Assembly: GCF_021735925.1 (NCBI RefSeq)
Contig: NZ_WMEA01000001.1
Span: forward strand, 2,138,001-2,202,000
DNA length: 64,000 nucleotides
Direction: 5' to 3'
Source of the DNA: Loktanella sp. M215
GTDB taxonomy: Bacteria > Pseudomonadota > Alphaproteobacteria > Rhodobacterales > Rhodobacteraceae
The translations under genes and the position numbers were made by a program. This document shows positions 1 to 8,524 of the stretch, piece after piece. How positions within the stretch are numbered: position 1 is the first letter of the stretch; each line of letters begins with the position of its first letter. A model generated the notes under the pieces. It was not told the DNA's origin and did no database searches. It was given only the letters and a program-made list of their open reading frames with translations.

Positions 1-243
1 GGCACGATCGTCAATACCTACAAGGCGGATGGCACGCCCTATCAGTCGGAAAACATCGGCCGCCAGATCGTCATCGGCATGGCGCCCAAGGGCGACGGCA
101 CCTACGCGGGGCAGGTTTACCGTCCGTCGAACGGCAAGACCTACATCGGCAAGATGCAGGTCAGCGGCAATGCGCTGCGGCTGCAGGGCTGCGTGGCGGG
201 CGGGTTGTTCTGCGCCAGCCAGGATTGGGCGCGCGTCAAGTGA
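1..243 (+). CDS. DUF2147 domain protein, 3' end only
   Basis: Only the last 80 codons are present; the reading frame is open at the left edge. The residues show the pattern of the C-terminal half of DUF2147 proteins: an IGRQIVIGM stretch, a repeated glycine/tyrosine beta pattern, and a closing Cys-x(7)-Cys-x(3)-Trp run (GCVAGGLFCASQDW). Members are small secreted or periplasmic proteins of unknown biochemical role. No promoter or signal peptide can be seen because the 5' part lies outside the window. A perfect inverted repeat follows the stop codon. Confidence 0.8.
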   Translation, partial: GTIVNTYKADGTPYQSENIGRQIVIGMAPKGDGTYAGQVYRPSNGKTYIGKMQVSGNALRLQGCVAGGLFCASQDWARVK

Positions 244-250
244 TTGAAAC

Positions 251-285
251 GCAAACGTCCCGCGCCTGAGGCGCGGGACGTTTGC
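251..285. terminator. Perfect 16-bp inverted repeat between convergent genes
   Basis: The arms 251-266 and 270-285 are perfectly complementary around a 3-base loop (TGA). The hairpin begins 7 bases after the DUF2147 stop and lies between convergent genes, so it probably ends transcription from both sides. There is no clear T-tract, only TTTGCG at its right edge. Confidence 0.7.
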
Positions 286-313
286 GTGTGCGTCGAAAGT
301 CGGGAACGCGCCG

Positions 314-826
314 TCAGGCCTTGCGCAGGCCGGTCTGCACCAGCATGCCGCGGCGCTTGGCCTCGTAGTAGTAGCCCTGGCTGTACCATTTCACGGCGGT
401 CGCTTCGGACCCGTCCGACAGCAGCCAAGCCCCGCGCAGGTATTTGCCCGCGTATTTCAGGTTGGTTTCCGCATCCAGCAGGTCGTTGTTGTCACCCTTG
501 AAGCCCATACCGCGGGCGGTGGCGGGCAGGATCTGCATCAGACCGTAGTAGGGGCCGTTGCGGGCGGCGGGGTTGTGGCCGCTTTCGCGGATGATGACGC
601 GGTGCAGCAGGCTTTCGGGCACGTCGTAGAGGGCGGCGTATTTCTGGATCAGGGCCCGCAGTTCGCGCGTCTCGCCGGCGTGCATCGGGATCGTCAGGTC
701 GACGGCCGGGGCCTTGGGGGCCATCGCGGCGAAGGACATGGCCTCTGGCGGAGCGGTTACATTCATGCAGGCCGACAGGCCCACCAATGACATCATCACA
801 CACGTTCCGCGAAGCATCTGCCGCAT
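314..826 (-). CDS. Lytic transglycosylase (SLT) lipoprotein
   Basis: A 170-residue protein with an N-terminal signal sequence ending in a lipobox-like LSAC, so it is probably lipid-anchored on the periplasmic side. The SLT fold follows: the catalytic Glu sits in VIIRESGHNP, then the family motif GLMQILPATARG, then a Tyr-rich C-terminal part. Such enzymes cleave the MurNAc-GlcNAc bond in peptidoglycan. It is short for the family, a bare SLT domain. The ATG at 826 is preferred; an upstream in-frame GTG at 844 would add six residues. Confidence 0.85.
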   Translation of the reverse strand: MRQMLRGTCVMMSLVGLSACMNVTAPPEAMSFAAMAPKAPAVDLTIPMHAGETRELRALIQKYAALYDVPESLLHRVIIRESGHNPAARNGPYYGLMQILPATARGMGFKGDNNDLLDAETNLKYAGKYLRGAWLLSDGSEATAVKWYSQGYYYEAKRRGMLVQTGLRKA

Positions 827-940
827 TTTGCCGTCATCCGTCACTGTTGAACCTGTGACGGGCTTAGACTGCCGCAGCGTCTTGCGTAAACAAGGTGGAA
901 AAACGTCGGCGAGATGTCGCCAGTGGATGCGCGGACCCGC

Positions 941-1852
941 CTAGTCGAAGACCGACCAGCCGGTGGCGCGGGCCAGCATCTCGACCGATTCGGTGCCGAG
1001 CTTGGAATTGCCCTGCGCGTTCAGGCCCGGCGACCAGACGGCGATGCCCGCGCGGCCCGGTGCGACAACCATGATTCCGCCGCCCACGCCGCTTTTTCCC
1101 GGCAGACCAACGCGGTAGGCGAAATCGCCAGAGGCGTCGTAGTGCCCGCACAGCATCATCATCGCGTTGATTCGCCTGCGCCGCGCCGCCGAGACCAGAC
1201 CCGGCGCACCGGGGGCTCCGGTCAGGAACAGGGCGGAGCGGGCCAGCTGCACGCAGGTCATGTCAACAGCGCATTGATGAAAGTAGGCGCCCAGCGTCAT
1301 TTCCACCGGGTTCACCATATTGCCGTGGGCGGCCATGAAATAGGCCAGCGCCCGGTTCAGATCGCCGGTCGCCTGTTCAGACGCGGCAATTCTGTCGTTG
1401 ATGTGGATGTCGTCGTCGCCGGCCGCGGCGCGGATGAACAGCAGCAGTTCCGCCAGAAATTCGCGCGGCGCGTGACCGGCAAGGGCCGCGTCGGTCGTCA
1501 CGATGGCCCCGGCGTTGATGAAGGGATTGCGCGGGATTCCGAGTTCATGCTCCAGCTGCAGGATCGAATTGAAGGCTTGGCCCGAGGGTTCGCGGCCCAC
1601 GCGGGCCCAGATCTGGTCGCCGAGCCGCCCCAGTGCCAAGGCGAGGGTGAAGACCTTGCTGATGCTCTGGATCGAAAAGGGAACGCCCGCATCGCCGGTG
1701 GTAAAGACCTGCCCGTCGGGCAGGGCGACCGCCATGCCGAAGTGCCGCGGATCGACGCGAGCCAGTTGCGGGATGTAGCGCGCGACGGTGCCGCGGTCGG
1801 TCGCGCGCGCCATGGTGGCGCCGATGTCATCAAGGATCGCCGCGATGTCCAT
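941..1852 (-). CDS. glsA: Glutaminase (serine-dependent beta-lactamase fold)
   Basis: The 303-residue product matches the GlsA glutaminase family in length and motifs. It hydrolyses glutamine to glutamate and ammonia in the cytoplasm. The catalytic Ser-x-x-Lys is SISK at residues 63-66, and the region around INAGAIV and [11 protein letters not shown] is typical. The ATG at 1852 is preceded by GGAGAG at good distance. A longer in-frame reading upstream lacks family-like sequence. It is divergent from the hydrolase gene, with about 85 bases between the two starts. Confidence 0.9.
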   Translation of the reverse strand: MDIAAILDDIGATMARATDRGTVARYIPQLARVDPRHFGMAVALPDGQVFTTGDAGVPFSIQSISKVFTLALALGRLGDQIWARVGREPSGQAFNSILQLEHELGIPRNPFINAGAIVTTDAALAGHAPREFLAELLLFIRAAAGDDDIHINDRIAASEQATGDLNRALAYFMAAHGNMVNPVEMTLGAYFHQCAVDMTCVQLARSALFLTGAPGAPGLVSAARRRRINAMMMLCGHYDASGDFAYRVGLPGKSGVGGGIMVVAPGRAGIAVWSPGLNAQGNSKLGTESVEMLARATGWSVFD

Positions 1853-1937
1853 AGCTCTCTCCACCGGATGTGTGATGGAACCCCGGCCCGCGCCGTGCGG
1901 TTGATCCCGCGACAGACAATGACCGAAAGGACAGACC

Positions 1938-2759
1938 ATGCCAATGATCGAAACCCGCGACGGAACAAGGCTTTACGTCAATGACTGGGGGCAGGGGCAG
2001 CCCGTTGTGCTTATCCATGGCTGGCCGCTGAACGCCGACAGCTGGGAATACCAGTCGGTGAAACTGGCCGAGGCGGGCTACCGCGTCGTGTCCTACGACC
2101 GCCGCGGCTTTGGCCGGTCGGACCAGCCCTTTGCCGGTTACGATTACGACACGCTGTCTGACGATCTGGCCGACGTGATCGCGGCGCTGGACCTGAAGGA
2201 TGCGGTGATCGCGGGCTTCTCGATGGGCGGCGGCGAGGTCAGCCGCTACATGTCGCGCCACGCGGGCAAGAACGTGGCGAAGGCCATGCTGATCTCGTCG
2301 GTGGCGCCCTACATGGAAAAGACCGACGACAACCCCGAGGGCGTCGATGCATCGGTCTTTTCCGACATGAAGGCGGGGCTGCGCGACGACCGTCAGGGGT
2401 TTTTGCAGGCGTTCTTCAAGGACTTCACTGGCGAAGGCACGGACAAGGGCGGTGTGTCAGACGCCGCGCGCCACTGGATGTGGGGCATGGCGATGATGGG
2501 CAGCCCTAAGGCCACGATCGACTGCGTCACGGCCTTCGGCACGACGGACTTCCGCCCGGACATGGCCCATTTCAAGGTGCCGACGCTGGTCGTACACGGC
2601 GATGCCGACAAGATCGTTCCGATCGAGGGTGCGGGCGCCAAGGCCGCCAAGATGATCTCAGGCGCCAGCTACAAGGTCTATGACGGCGCCCCCCACGCCC
2701 TGACCGCCACCCACAAGGACCAACTGGTCGACGACATGCTGGCCTTCCTCAAGGGCTGA
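1938..2759 (+). CDS. Alpha/beta hydrolase, non-haem chloroperoxidase/esterase type
   Basis: 273 residues of canonical alpha/beta hydrolase. The oxyanion-hole region is HGWPLN (27-32), the nucleophile Ser95 sits in GFSMGG, the acid is Asp224 in HGDADKIVP and the base is His253 in APHAL. This triad and the length match cofactor-free chloroperoxidase/arylesterase enzymes. These usually act as esterases or C-C hydrolases, and the true substrate cannot be read from sequence. A second in-frame ATG lies two codons in. No signal peptide is seen, so it is cytoplasmic. Confidence 0.85.
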   Translation: MPMIETRDGTRLYVNDWGQGQPVVLIHGWPLNADSWEYQSVKLAEAGYRVVSYDRRGFGRSDQPFAGYDYDTLSDDLADVIAALDLKDAVIAGFSMGGGEVSRYMSRHAGKNVAKAMLISSVAPYMEKTDDNPEGVDASVFSDMKAGLRDDRQGFLQAFFKDFTGEGTDKGGVSDAARHWMWGMAMMGSPKATIDCVTAFGTTDFRPDMAHFKVPTLVVHGDADKIVPIEGAGAKAAKMISGASYKVYDGAPHALTATHKDQLVDDMLAFLKG

Positions 2760-2774
2760 GTGGCACGCTCGCCC

Positions 2775-2802
2775 CTTCTTCTGGTTAAAAATACTTCGGG
2801 GG
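2775..2802 (-). repeat. Recurrent intergenic motif, copy 1
   Basis: Read on the minus strand: C-rich/G-rich element, then GAAGTATTTTTAACCAGAAG. It is downstream of hisH in the same sense. It belongs to a set of six related intergenic elements in this window (see also 4879, 9728, 28637, 41927, 47325) with core GGAGTATTTGGAAAAAGC and a CGAGGA tail. Confidence 0.6.
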
Positions 2803-2803
2803 T

Positions 2804-2850
2804 CCGGGGGCAGCGCCCCCGGCGGATCGGATCGCGCAGCGATCCGATCC
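2804..2850. terminator. Two consecutive GC-rich hairpins between convergent genes
   Basis: Hairpin 1 (2804-2822) pairs CCGGGGGC with GCCCCCGG around AGC. Hairpin 2 (2824-2850) pairs GGATCGGATCGC with GCGATCCGATCC, 12 perfect base pairs around GCA. They fill the gap between the convergent hydrolase and hisH genes. Hairpin 2 directly abuts the hisH stop codon at 2851. Bidirectional termination or 3'-end protection is the likely role. Confidence 0.6.
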
Positions 2851-3489
2851 CTACGGTCGCCAGCCCAGGAAATTGGCGATCAGCCGCAAGCCTGCCGCTT
2901 GGCTCTTTTCCGGATGGAACTGAGTCCCGATGATGGTGTCGCGGCCCACGATGGCGGTGACGTCGCCGCCGTAGTCGACGTGTGCCAGCAGATCGGCGGG
3001 GTTTGCCACCTGCATGGCGTAGGAATGCACGAAATAGGCGTGATCGCCGGTCGAGAGCCCCGCCAGCACCGGGTGGGGCCGGTCGATCACCAGATCGTTC
3101 CACCCCATATGCGGGATCTTCAGCGCGGGGTCCGCGGGTGCGATCCGCGTGATGTCACCGTCGATCCAGCCGAATCCGGGGACGGACCGGTATTCGTGAC
3201 CGGTCGTCGCCAGCATCTGCATGCCGACGCAGATGCCAAGGAACGGCACGCCGCGCTGCTCCACCGCCTCCACAATCGCCTGCGCCAGATCGTTGCGGCC
3301 GAACAGGGCATCCCGGCAGTGCGGAAAGGCGCCGTCGCCGGGCAGCACGATGCGGTCGGCGCGTGCCACCACATCGGCATCGTCGGTGACGATCACCGGG
3401 CCGGCATCCGTTTCGCGCGCCATCCGCTCGAACGCCTTTTGCGCCGAATGCAGGTTGCCGCTGTCATAGTCGATCAGAACGGTGGTCAC
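2851..3489 (-). CDS. hisH: Imidazole glycerol phosphate synthase, glutamine amidotransferase subunit
   Basis: 212 residues. HisH releases ammonia from glutamine for HisF in histidine synthesis. The class I amidotransferase triad is visible: Cys87 in GICVGMQ, and His192/Glu194 in QFHPEKS. The start is GTG (GTGACCACC), overlapping the hisB stop codon by four bases, which indicates translational coupling. Its partner hisF and hisA are not downstream; the gene runs into a convergent region, so the rest of the pathway must lie elsewhere. Confidence 0.93.
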   Translation of the reverse strand: MTTVLIDYDSGNLHSAQKAFERMARETDAGPVIVTDDADVVARADRIVLPGDGAFPHCRDALFGRNDLAQAIVEAVEQRGVPFLGICVGMQMLATTGHEYRSVPGFGWIDGDITRIAPADPALKIPHMGWNDLVIDRPHPVLAGLSTGDHAYFVHSYAMQVANPADLLAHVDYGGDVTAIVGRDTIIGTQFHPEKSQAAGLRLIANFLGWRP

Positions 3490-4076
3490 AGGCTGCCCTT
3501 GGTCGAGGGGATGGCGTCGGCCTTGCGCGGGTCGACCTCGACCGCGTCGCGCAATGACCGCGCGACGGCCTTGAAGGCCGCCTCTGTGATGTGGTGCGCG
3601 TTGAAGCCGTGCAGCCGGTCGATGTGCAGGGTGATGCCGCCGTGTGTCGACAGGGCCTGAAAGAATTCGCGCACCAGTTCGGTGTCGAAGCTGGGCCCGA
3701 TCTTGCCGTAAGGCAGGTCGAGGTTGCAAAGAAGGTAGGGTCGCCCCGACAGGTCCAGCGCACAGCGCACCTGCGCGTCGTCCATCGCGAGGTGGCAATC
3801 CGCATAGCGGCGGATGCCGCGCTTGTCGCCCAGCGCCGCGACCAATGCTTGCCCGATGGCGATGCCCGTATCCTCGACCGTGTGGTGATCGTCGATGTGC
3901 AGATCGCCCGTGGCGCGGATCGTCATGTCGATCAGGGCGTGCCGCGACAGCTGGTCCAGCATGTGATCAAAGAACCCGATCCCGGTCTTGTTGTCATAGA
4001 CCCCGGTGCCGTCCAGGTTCAGCGTCACGCTGATCTGTGTCTCGGCGGTCTTGCGGGTGATGGTGGCGGTGCGCAT
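3486..4076 (-). CDS. hisB: Imidazoleglycerol-phosphate dehydratase
   Basis: 196 residues, the size of monofunctional HisB. It dehydrates imidazole glycerol phosphate to imidazole acetol phosphate, a manganese-dependent step of histidine synthesis. Metal-binding histidine clusters are present: [28 protein letters not shown], and [22 protein letters not shown] near the end (FNAHH). The ATG at 4076 follows GGGGAG with suitable spacing. It forms a two-gene unit with hisH. Confidence 0.95.
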   Translation of the reverse strand: MRTATITRKTAETQISVTLNLDGTGVYDNKTGIGFFDHMLDQLSRHALIDMTIRATGDLHIDDHHTVEDTGIAIGQALVAALGDKRGIRRYADCHLAMDDAQVRCALDLSGRPYLLCNLDLPYGKIGPSFDTELVREFFQALSTHGGITLHIDRLHGFNAHHITEAAFKAVARSLRDAVEVDPRKADAIPSTKGSL

Positions 4077-4195
4077 CGGCGTCTCCCCTTTGGCTGCTGG
4101 CCTTATAGGGGGGGCGTGCTGCTGCGCCAAGGCACCGATTGCGCCGCGTGCGCCACTGGTGCAAGTTCGGCGCAACCCACCCGAAAGGCCCCCCC

Positions 4196-4435
4196 ATGAC
4201 CACCTGCGTCTTCGTCCAGATCCGCTGCAAGCCCGGCACCACCTACGATGTGGCCGACGCCATCGCCCTGCGCGAAATCCATTCAGAGCTGTATTCCACC
4301 AGCGGCGATTTCGACCTGCTGATGAAGGCCTATGTGCCCGCCGACCGGGATGTGGGCCATTTCATCAACGAAAGCGTGGCCGGCATCGCGGGGATAGAGC
4401 GGACCCTGACGACCCTGACGTTCAAGGCATTCTGA
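4196..4435 (+). CDS. Stand-alone Lrp/AsnC ligand-binding (RAM) domain protein
   Basis: 79 residues matching only the C-terminal RAM domain of Lrp/AsnC regulators ([18 protein letters not shown], then [11 protein letters not shown]). The DNA-binding helix-turn-helix half is absent. Such single-domain proteins bind small molecules, often amino acids, and may form mixed oligomers with full-length Lrp proteins. ATG at 4196 is chosen because the domain begins there; upstream in-frame residues look non-coding. A terminator hairpin follows. Confidence 0.8.
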   Translation: MTTCVFVQIRCKPGTTYDVADAIALREIHSELYSTSGDFDLLMKAYVPADRDVGHFINESVAGIAGIERTLTTLTFKAF

Positions 4436-4454
4436 CAAGGCGTTCTGAAACGCG

Positions 4455-4483
4455 AAAGGGCCGCCCCGCAGCGCGACCCTTTT
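4455..4483 (+). terminator. Rho-independent-type terminator after the AsnC-domain gene
   Basis: AAAGGG pairs with CCCTTT around an inner CGC/GCG stem and loop, followed by TTCGTT on the plus strand. A near-identical hairpin recurs about 200 bases later as part of the tRNA repeat. There it lies downstream of the second tRNA on the minus strand, so it may work in both directions. Confidence 0.65.
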
Positions 4484-4493
4484 CGTTGACCGA

Positions 4494-4568
4494 TGGAGCG
4501 GGCGAAGAGATTCGAACTCTCGACCCTAACCTTGGCAAGGTTATGCTCTACCCCTGAGCTACGCCCGC
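4494..4568 (-). tRNA. tRNA-Gly (anticodon GCC)
   Basis: Read on the minus strand it begins GCGGGCGTAGCTCAGGGG and ends with CCA encoded. The acceptor stem GCGGGCG/CGCCCGC is perfect. The anticodon loop is CTTGCCAAG, giving GCC. The T arm has the GAGAGTTCGAATCTC sequence. Length with CCA is 75. Confidence 0.97.
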
Positions 4569-4643
4569 GCGCCGTCGGTAGGGGCGATCTACAAAACCGG
4601 CGCGGCGGCTGCAAGAGGCAATCCTGCAAAAAATCGCGACACC

Positions 4644-4796
4644 CTGAAACGCGAAAGGGCCGCCCCGCAGGGCGACCCTTTTCGTTTGACCGATGGAGCG
4701 GGCGAAGAGATTCGAACTCTCGACCCTAACCTTGGCAAGGTTATGCTCTACCCCTGAGCTACGCCCGCGCGCCAATCGGTAGCGGTGATCTATAAA
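4644..4796. repeat. Tandem 200-bp repeat carrying tRNA-Gly, right copy
   Basis: Right-hand copy of the duplication that starts at 4445. It includes the terminator-like hairpin (about 4654-4684), the tRNA and about 28 bases of 5' flank. Confidence 0.85.
4694..4768 (-). tRNA. tRNA-Gly (anticodon GCC), second copy
   Basis: Identical by eye to the copy at 4494-4568, including acceptor stem, GCC anticodon and encoded CCA. On the minus strand this copy is transcribed first. The terminator-like hairpin between the copies suggests either separate promoters or a partly read-through transcript. Confidence 0.97.
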
Positions 4797-4878
4797 CACT
4801 GACGCGTCGCCGCAAGGGAAAATCCGCAAGGATCAAGAGATTTTTCGCGGTCCCTATAACGGAGCCCCCGCCGCAAGG

Positions 4879-4905
4879 TCCTCGCTTTTTCTTAAATACT
4901 CCCGC
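4879..4905 (-). repeat. Recurrent intergenic motif, copy 2
   Basis: On the minus strand the core reads GGGAGTATTTAAGAAAAAGC followed by GAGGA. It lies downstream of pyc in the same sense, between pyc and the tRNA genes. A GC-rich hairpin (GGCCCCCC/GGGGGGCC, about 4917-4939) sits between it and the pyc stop codon. Confidence 0.6.
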
Positions 4906-4945
4906 GCGGCGCGCTTGGCCCCCCGGCACGGGGGGGCCAAATCAG

Positions 4946-7900
4946 TCACTCGAACTCGATCAGCAGGTCCTTGGCGTCGATCTGGCTGCCGGCGCTGACC
5001 AGCACTGCCTTGATCACCGCGTCGCGTTCGGCGTGGATGCCGGTTTCCATCTTCATCGCTTCGATCGTCAACAGCAGGTCGCCGGCTTTCACCTTCGCCC
5101 CGGCCTGCGCCGCCACGGTCGCCACGACGCCGGGCATCGGTGCGCCGATCTGGGCGGGGTTGCCGGGTTCGGCCTTGCGGTTCTTCACTTTGTCGGCAGA
5201 GGCGAGGCGGTTCAGCACGCGGATCGTGCGGGGCTGGCCGTTGAGTTCAAAGAAGACCTTCACCTCGCCGTCCTCGTTCATGTCGCTGACCGCCTGCATG
5301 CGGATTTCCAGCGTCTTGCCCGGGTCGATTTCCGTGCTGATCTCTTCGCCCGGTTCCATGCCGTAGAAGAAGGTCTTGGTCGGCAAGGCGCGGACGGGGC
5401 CATAAATCTCGTGGCGCGCGGCGTAGTCCGTGTAGACCTTGGGATACATCAGGTAGCCGTTCAAATCCTCGTCGTCGGGTGCGAAGCCGACTTTCTCGGC
5501 CAGCTCCGCACGGACTTTGTCCAGATCGACGGGCTTGAGGTGCTTGCCAGGGCGGTCGGTCGTGGGTTTTTCACCTTTCAGCACCTTTTTCTGGATGCCG
5601 TCCGGCCAGCCGCCCGGGGGCTGGCCCAGGCTGCCCCGCATCATGTCGATGACCGAATCGGGGAAGGAGACGTCGACGGCAGGGTCTTCGACCTGCGCGC
5701 GGGTCAGGCCCTGGCTGACCATCATCAGGGCCATGTCGCCCACGACTTTCGACGATGGCGTGACCTTGACGATGTCGCCGAACATGCGGTTCACGTCCGC
5801 ATAGGTCTGGGCGACCTCGTGCCAGCGTTCTTCCAGCCCGAGAGAGCGCGCCTGCGCCTTGAGGTTGGTGAACTGGCCGCCGGGCATTTCGTGCAGATAG
5901 ACTTCGGACGCGGGGGCCTGCTGGCCGGACTCGAACGCGAGGTAATGGGCGCGGACGTGTTCCCAGTAGTTCGAAATCTCGCGGATCGCCGCGATGTCGA
6001 GGCCGGTGTCGCGGTCGGTGCGGCGCAGCGCCTCGACGATGGACCCGAGCGTCGGTTGCGAGGTGTTGCCAGAGAAGCTGTCCATTGCCGCATCGACGCA
6101 ATCGACCCCGGCGGCGGAGGCGGCCAGCACGGTCGAGATCGCGGCGCCCGAGGTGTCGTGGGTGTGGAAGTGGATCGGCAGGCCGACTTCTTCCTTCAGC
6201 GCCTTGAACAGCTGGGCTGCGGCGGGAGCCTTCAGCAGACCGGCCATGTCTTTCAGGCCGAGGACGTGGGCGCCTGCGGCCTCAAGCTCTTTGGCCATGC
6301 CGACGTAGTATTTCAGGTCGTACTTGGACCGGTCAGGGTCAAGCATGTCGCCGGTATAGCAGATCGAGGCTTCGCAGACCTTGTCCGCCTTGATCACGGC
6401 GTCCATGGCGACGCGCATGTTTTCGACCCAGTTCAGCGAATCGAACACGCGGAACACGTCGACGCCAGAGGTCGCGGCCTGTGCCACGAAGCTTTGCACC
6501 ACGTTGTCGGGATAGTTCGTGTAGCCCACGCCGTTCGAGGCGCGCAGCAGCATCTGCGTCATGATGTTGGGCATCTTTTCGCGGATGTCGCGCAGGCGCT
6601 GCCACGGACATTCTTGCAGAAAGCGGTAGGCGACGTCGAAGGTGGCACCACCCCAGCATTCGACGCTGAACAGCTGGTGCATCTTGGCGGCGTAGGTGGG
6701 GGCGACCGCGATCATGTCGATGGACCGCATACGCGTCGCCAGCAGGGACTGGTGGCCGTCGCGCATCGTGGTGTCGGTGATCAGCAGCTGCGGCTGGTCC
6801 TTCATCCACTGGGCGACCGCTTTGGGGCCTTGCTCGTCAAGGATCTGGCGGGTGCCGGGGATCATCTGGTCCAGCGATTTCACCGGGGCGACGGGCAATT
6901 TCACCTCTGCCGCGGGGCGCGCACGGCCTGCGGTTTCCGGGTGACCGTTCACGGTGATGTCGGCCACGTAGGTCAGGATCTTGGTCGCGCGGTCGCGGCG
7001 GGCCTTGAAATCGAAGAGCTCTGGCGTCTGGTCGATGAATTTCGTGTGGTATTCGTTGTTCAGAAACGTCGGGTGTTTCAGCAGGTTTTCGACGAAGGCG
7101 ATGTTCGTCGACACCCCCCGGATGCGGAATTCGCGCAGGGCGCGGTCCATGCGGGCGATCGCCATTTCCGGCGTCGGCGCGCGGGCCGTGACCTTGGTCA
7201 GCAGCGAATCGTAGTAGCGCGTGATGACGGCGCCGGTGTAGGCGGTGCCGCCGTCAAGGCGGATGCCCGGACCGGTGGCCGAGCGGTACATCTGGATGCG
7301 GCCGTAGTCGGGGATGAAGTTGTTCTGCGGGTCCTCGGTCGTGACACGGCATTGCAGCGCATGGCCGTCGAGTTTCACGTCGTATTGAGAGGCGCAGCCC
7401 GTCGCCTCCATCAGGCTTTTGCCCTCGGCGATCAGGATCTGGGCGCGGACGATGTCGATGCCGGTGACTTCTTCGGTCACGGTGTGTTCGACCTGCACGC
7501 GGGGGTTCACCTCGATGAAGTAGAATTCACCCGTCTCCATATCCATCAGGAATTCGACGGTGCCGGCGCATTCGTAGTTCACGTGCTGGCAGATCTTCTT
7601 GCCGAGATTGCAGATCTTTTCGCGCTGTGCACCGGAGAGGTAGGGCGCGGGCGCGCGTTCGACGACCTTCTGGTTGCGGCGCTGGACGGAGCAGTCGCGT
7701 TCCCAGAGGTGATAGATGTTGCCCTGTTGATCGCCGAGGATCTGCACCTCGACGTGGCGGGCCTTGATGATCATCTTTTCCAGATAACCCTCGCCGTTGC
7801 CGAAGGCGGCTTCGGCCTCGCGGCGGCCCTCGCGGACCTTTTCCTCCAGTTCCTTTTCGGAATTGATCGGGCGCATGCCGCGGCCACCGCCGCCCCATGA

Positions 7901-8386
7901 GGCCTTGAGCATCAGGGGATAGCCGACCTCTGCCGCCTGCTTCTTGATCTTCTTCATGTCGTCGCCCAGCACGTCCGTGGCGGGGATGACGGGGACGCCG
8001 GCGGCGATGGCGACCTGACGGGCGGAGGCCTTGTCACCGAGTTCGCGCATCGTCTTGGCCTTGGGGCCGATGAAGACGATGCCGGCGGCGTCGCAGGCAT
8101 CGACGAAATCGGGGTTTTCCGACAGCAGGCCGTAGCCCGGATGGATCGCGTCGGCGCCGCAGGCCTTGGCGACGCGGATGATCTCGGCGATGCTCAGATA
8201 AGCCGCGACCGGACCCATCCCCTCGCCGATGCGGTAGGCCTCGTCGGCCTTGAAGCGGTGGAGCGAGAGCTTGTCCTCTTCCGCATAGACGGCGACCGTC
8301 TTCTTGCCCATTTCGTTGGCGGCGCGCATCACGCGGATCGCGATTTCACCACGGTTCGCAATCAGGATTTTCTTGAAGTCGGTCAT
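4946..8386 (-). CDS. pyc: Pyruvate carboxylase
   Basis: 1146 residues, the full single-chain enzyme that makes oxaloacetate from pyruvate, bicarbonate and ATP. Domain order: biotin carboxylase at about 1-450 (FKKILIANRGEIAIRV at the start; glycine loop GGGGRGM); carboxyltransferase at about 530-800 (DTTMRDGHQSLLATRMR); the PYC/OADA helper region at about 820-1030; and a C-terminal biotinyl domain with the biotin Lys at about 1112 in EAMKMETG. The second of two close ATGs (8386) is chosen because AAGGA lies six bases upstream of it; the first ATG directly abuts that site. It refills the TCA cycle on lactate, pyruvate or sugars. Confidence 0.97.
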   Translation of the reverse strand: MTDFKKILIANRGEIAIRVMRAANEMGKKTVAVYAEEDKLSLHRFKADEAYRIGEGMGPVAAYLSIAEIIRVAKACGADAIHPGYGLLSENPDFVDACDAAGIVFIGPKAKTMRELGDKASARQVAIAAGVPVIPATDVLGDDMKKIKKQAAEVGYPLMLKASWGGGGRGMRPINSEKELEEKVREGRREAEAAFGNGEGYLEKMIIKARHVEVQILGDQQGNIYHLWERDCSVQRRNQKVVERAPAPYLSGAQREKICNLGKKICQHVNYECAGTVEFLMDMETGEFYFIEVNPRVQVEHTVTEEVTGIDIVRAQILIAEGKSLMEATGCASQYDVKLDGHALQCRVTTEDPQNNFIPDYGRIQMYRSATGPGIRLDGGTAYTGAVITRYYDSLLTKVTARAPTPEMAIARMDRALREFRIRGVSTNIAFVENLLKHPTFLNNEYHTKFIDQTPELFDFKARRDRATKILTYVADITVNGHPETAGRARPAAEVKLPVAPVKSLDQMIPGTRQILDEQGPKAVAQWMKDQPQLLITDTTMRDGHQSLLATRMRSIDMIAVAPTYAAKMHQLFSVECWGGATFDVAYRFLQECPWQRLRDIREKMPNIMTQMLLRASNGVGYTNYPDNVVQSFVAQAATSGVDVFRVFDSLNWVENMRVAMDAVIKADKVCEASICYTGDMLDPDRSKYDLKYYVGMAKELEAAGAHVLGLKDMAGLLKAPAAAQLFKALKEEVGLPIHFHTHDTSGAAISTVLAASAAGVDCVDAAMDSFSGNTSQPTLGSIVEALRRTDRDTGLDIAAIREISNYWEHVRAHYLAFESGQQAPASEVYLHEMPGGQFTNLKAQARSLGLEERWHEVAQTYADVNRMFGDIVKVTPSSKVVGDMALMMVSQGLTRAQVEDPAVDVSFPDSVIDMMRGSLGQPPGGWPDGIQKKVLKGEKPTTDRPGKHLKPVDLDKVRAELAEKVGFAPDDEDLNGYLMYPKVYTDYAARHEIYGPVRALPTKTFFYGMEPGEEISTEIDPGKTLEIRMQAVSDMNEDGEVKVFFELNGQPRTIRVLNRLASADKVKNRKAEPGNPAQIGAPMPGVVATVAAQAGAKVKAGDLLLTIEAMKMETGIHAERDAVIKAVLVSAGSQIDAKDLLIEFE

Positions 8387-8524
8387 GGTCATTCCTTTTG
8401 CAGTTGCAGCATTGTTAAGCGCAGCTTTTGGGATGTCCAGTGACACAACTGCAGGGTTCATCCCAATGAAGGGGGTATTCCGGGCCTGGCGTCCGGAATG
8501 GTGGCCGGGCGCCCAGGCCGTTGC

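Larger units (their letters stand above)
4445..4597. repeat. Tandem 200-bp repeat carrying tRNA-Gly, left copy
   Basis: The segment from the terminator hairpin through the tRNA and its 5' flank recurs at 4644-4796 with a period of 199-200 bases. Differences are a one-base indel in the CGTT(T)GACC stretch and scattered substitutions in the flanks; the tRNA parts look identical. This is a simple tandem duplication. Confidence 0.85.

Noticed and set aside
5033..7900. 955-codon open frame antisense to pyc
   Set aside because: Shadow of a GC-rich gene; third positions of pyc give long open antisense frames. Composition rich in His/Asp/Gly/Val without any domain.
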